Positions 43,582 through 44,580 of a DNA stretch of 44,580 nucleotides are shown one piece after another. Within the stretch, counting starts at the first letter, position 1, and each line of letters starts with the position of its first letter. The notes beneath the pieces are model-generated. The model did not search any database. It was not told the DNA's origin and saw nothing but the letters and a program-made list of their open reading frames with translations. The DNA is from Flammeovirgaceae bacterium BBD 1991-12 (GTDB lineage: Bacteria; Bacteroidota; Bacteroidia; Cytophagales; Cyclobacteriaceae): contig LYSV01000046.1 of assembly GCA_001657315.1 (NCBI GenBank), forward strand, positions 1-44,580, read 5' to 3'. Position numbers and translations under genes: made by a program.

Positions 43582-44580
43582 CTACAGGATTACTCTTTTT
43601 AAGTGCGACAAATATACATTTTTGGGGCAGCATAGGTAGTGTTTTTTAACAATTTTGCTGATGGCCTTGATGTTGGGGAGATCTACAGCCTCCGCTATAT
43701 CCATCACTTTTCCATTTTTCTTCAAAATATTGATGGTACTGCCTTCGGCGATGTAGGCCTTATTGGTCACTTCTCCGAAGGAATATAGGAAACGACTGTC
43801 GGCCCTTAGAATATTGTATTCTTTGGCAATTTCACCTCGCAGATCCTCAATTTCCTGTTTTTTCAACGGTTCGTTCGATAACTTGATCTTGAACAGCTTT
43901 CTGTTCAGCAGAGAAGTGCTCAGATAGCTCAGGATTTTGTCCGGATGATCCTTCCACATTTTTATTGCACCCCAGATATCGTAGTCATCCAGCTGGGCAA
44001 ATGTGGTAAGCAGGTCAGGGTCTGCCTGAAACTCTTCCAGTGTAAAATCCCCCGCGAGTAAGGTGCTCAAAGCTTGTGATCCGGGAATGATCTGTCCTGA
44101 TGCCGCCAGCTCCCGTGCTCGCAGTATGACATTAATGATCATTTTTTCAGCGCTTACGGAGGTTTTATGAAGGTACACCTGCCAGTACATGAGCCGTCTG
44201 GCATTGAGAAAATTCTCTATGCTGTAGATACCTTTTTCTTCTATTACTACCTGATCATCTACTATATTCAACATGCTGATGATCCTTTCCAGGCCAATGG
44301 CGCCTTCGGACACTCCGGTAAAAAAACTGTCGCGTTTAAGGTAATCCAGCCGGTCCATATCCAGCTGGCTTGAAACCAACTGATGGAAAAACCTTTTCTC
44401 ATACGTGTCCTGAAACATTCGCAGCGCTACATCGAGCCGGTTGTCAAATTCCCTGTTGAGGCGCTTCATCAGCAGATAGGAGAGGCTTTCATGATTAATA
44501 CCCTGTAAAAGACTATACTCAAGGGCATGAGAGAAAGGCCCGTGGCCGATGTCATGAAGCAGTATGGCTATCTGCGCTGC
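43582..44580 (-). CDS. HD-domain phosphohydrolase, dNTPase-like (5' end outside window)
   Basis: The frame is open past an internal ATG at 44469 to the right edge. The upstream part reads AAQIAILLHDIGHGPFSHALE, which holds the HD metal motif, so the true start lies outside the window. Later segments are QLVSSQLDMDRLDYLKRDSFFTG and GLERIISML, known from SAMHD1/dGTPase-like proteins. It probably hydrolyses dNTPs or similar phosphates. It stands seven bases before lpxD and leads the lipid A operon. Confidence 0.9.
   Translation of the reverse strand, partial: AAQIAILLHDIGHGPFSHALEYSLLQGINHESLSYLLMKRLNREFDNRLDVALRMFQDTYEKRFFHQLVSSQLDMDRLDYLKRDSFFTGVSEGAIGLERIISMLNIVDDQVVIEEKGIYSIENFLNARRLMYWQVYLHKTSVSAEKMIINVILRARELAASGQIIPGSQALSTLLAGDFTLEEFQADPDLLTTFAQLDDYDIWGAIKMWKDHPDKILSYLSTSLLNRKLFKIKLSNEPLKKQEIEDLRGEIAKEYNILRADSRFLYSFGEVTNKAYIAEGSTINILKKNGKVMDIAEAVDLPNIKAISKIVKKHYLCCPKNVYLSHLKRVIL

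Noticed and set aside
1-44580. CRISPR arrays, tRNA or rRNA genes, insertion sequences, prophage genes
   Set aside because: None was found on reading both strands of the gene-free gaps; the repeats present are degenerate words without regular spacers.

Overview
The window looks like chromosomal DNA of a Bacteroidota bacterium, most likely of the order Cytophagales. The fused lpxC-fabZ gene, the DUF3822-coaD pair, the bacterial GH3-like protein, DUF4296 and DUF3667 proteins, Bat-type VWA genes, lipoproteins with a relaxed lipobox, few Shine-Dalgarno sequences and promoter-like TAnnTTTG boxes all point that way. No rRNA, tRNA, CRISPR array, intact insertion sequence or phage was seen. Both window ends cut a gene: the DUF4197 protein on the left and an HD phosphohydrolase on the right.

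Left part (1-9.7 kb): a DUF4197 lipoprotein faces a PhoD-like phosphatase. A TauE/SafE exporter, a rhodanese and a 76-residue membrane protein form a small sulfur-handling cluster. A DUF3667 zinc-ribbon membrane protein follows, then an AT-rich two-gene cassette (OLD/AAA_21-type ATPase plus a small protein with a Toprim-like acidic pattern) that looks like an undescribed defence-type module. Then come a beta-barrel-like protein, OsmC and apt (divergent, only 22 bp apart), and the response regulator of a two-component pair.

Middle (9.7-30.4 kb): a soluble three-PAS histidine kinase, a LON-substrate-binding-domain protein, rlmN, a LACTB-like serine hydrolase, a D-amino-acid aminotransferase, clpB with an unusually strong ribosome binding site, a second AT-rich islet (Clp-fold serine protease plus a 61-residue protein), a TIGR02757 protein, pyrE, two Nudix hydrolases, the coaD/DUF3822 operon, a hotdog thioesterase coupled to a RecD-like helicase, a DUF1573 protein, and DUF423/YggS.

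Right part (30.4-44.6 kb): GH3-like protein and LysE exporter, a reduced Bat operon (DUF58, membrane protein, BatA) without an adjacent moxR, DUF4296 lipoprotein, mutS2, a small lipoprotein, and a lipid A operon read leftwards: HD hydrolase, lpxD, lpxC-fabZ, lpxA and an ABC ATPase. The lpxD reading frame is broken near its 3' end; the missing C-terminal helix is still encoded in the -1 frame.

Several intergenic gaps hold degenerate word repeats (CTGGTAACTGG-like, GCATGGAGCATAG-like, GAAATCAGAAAT-like). Some fold as long imperfect hairpins between convergent genes. All family assignments rest on reading motifs by eye; no database search was run.
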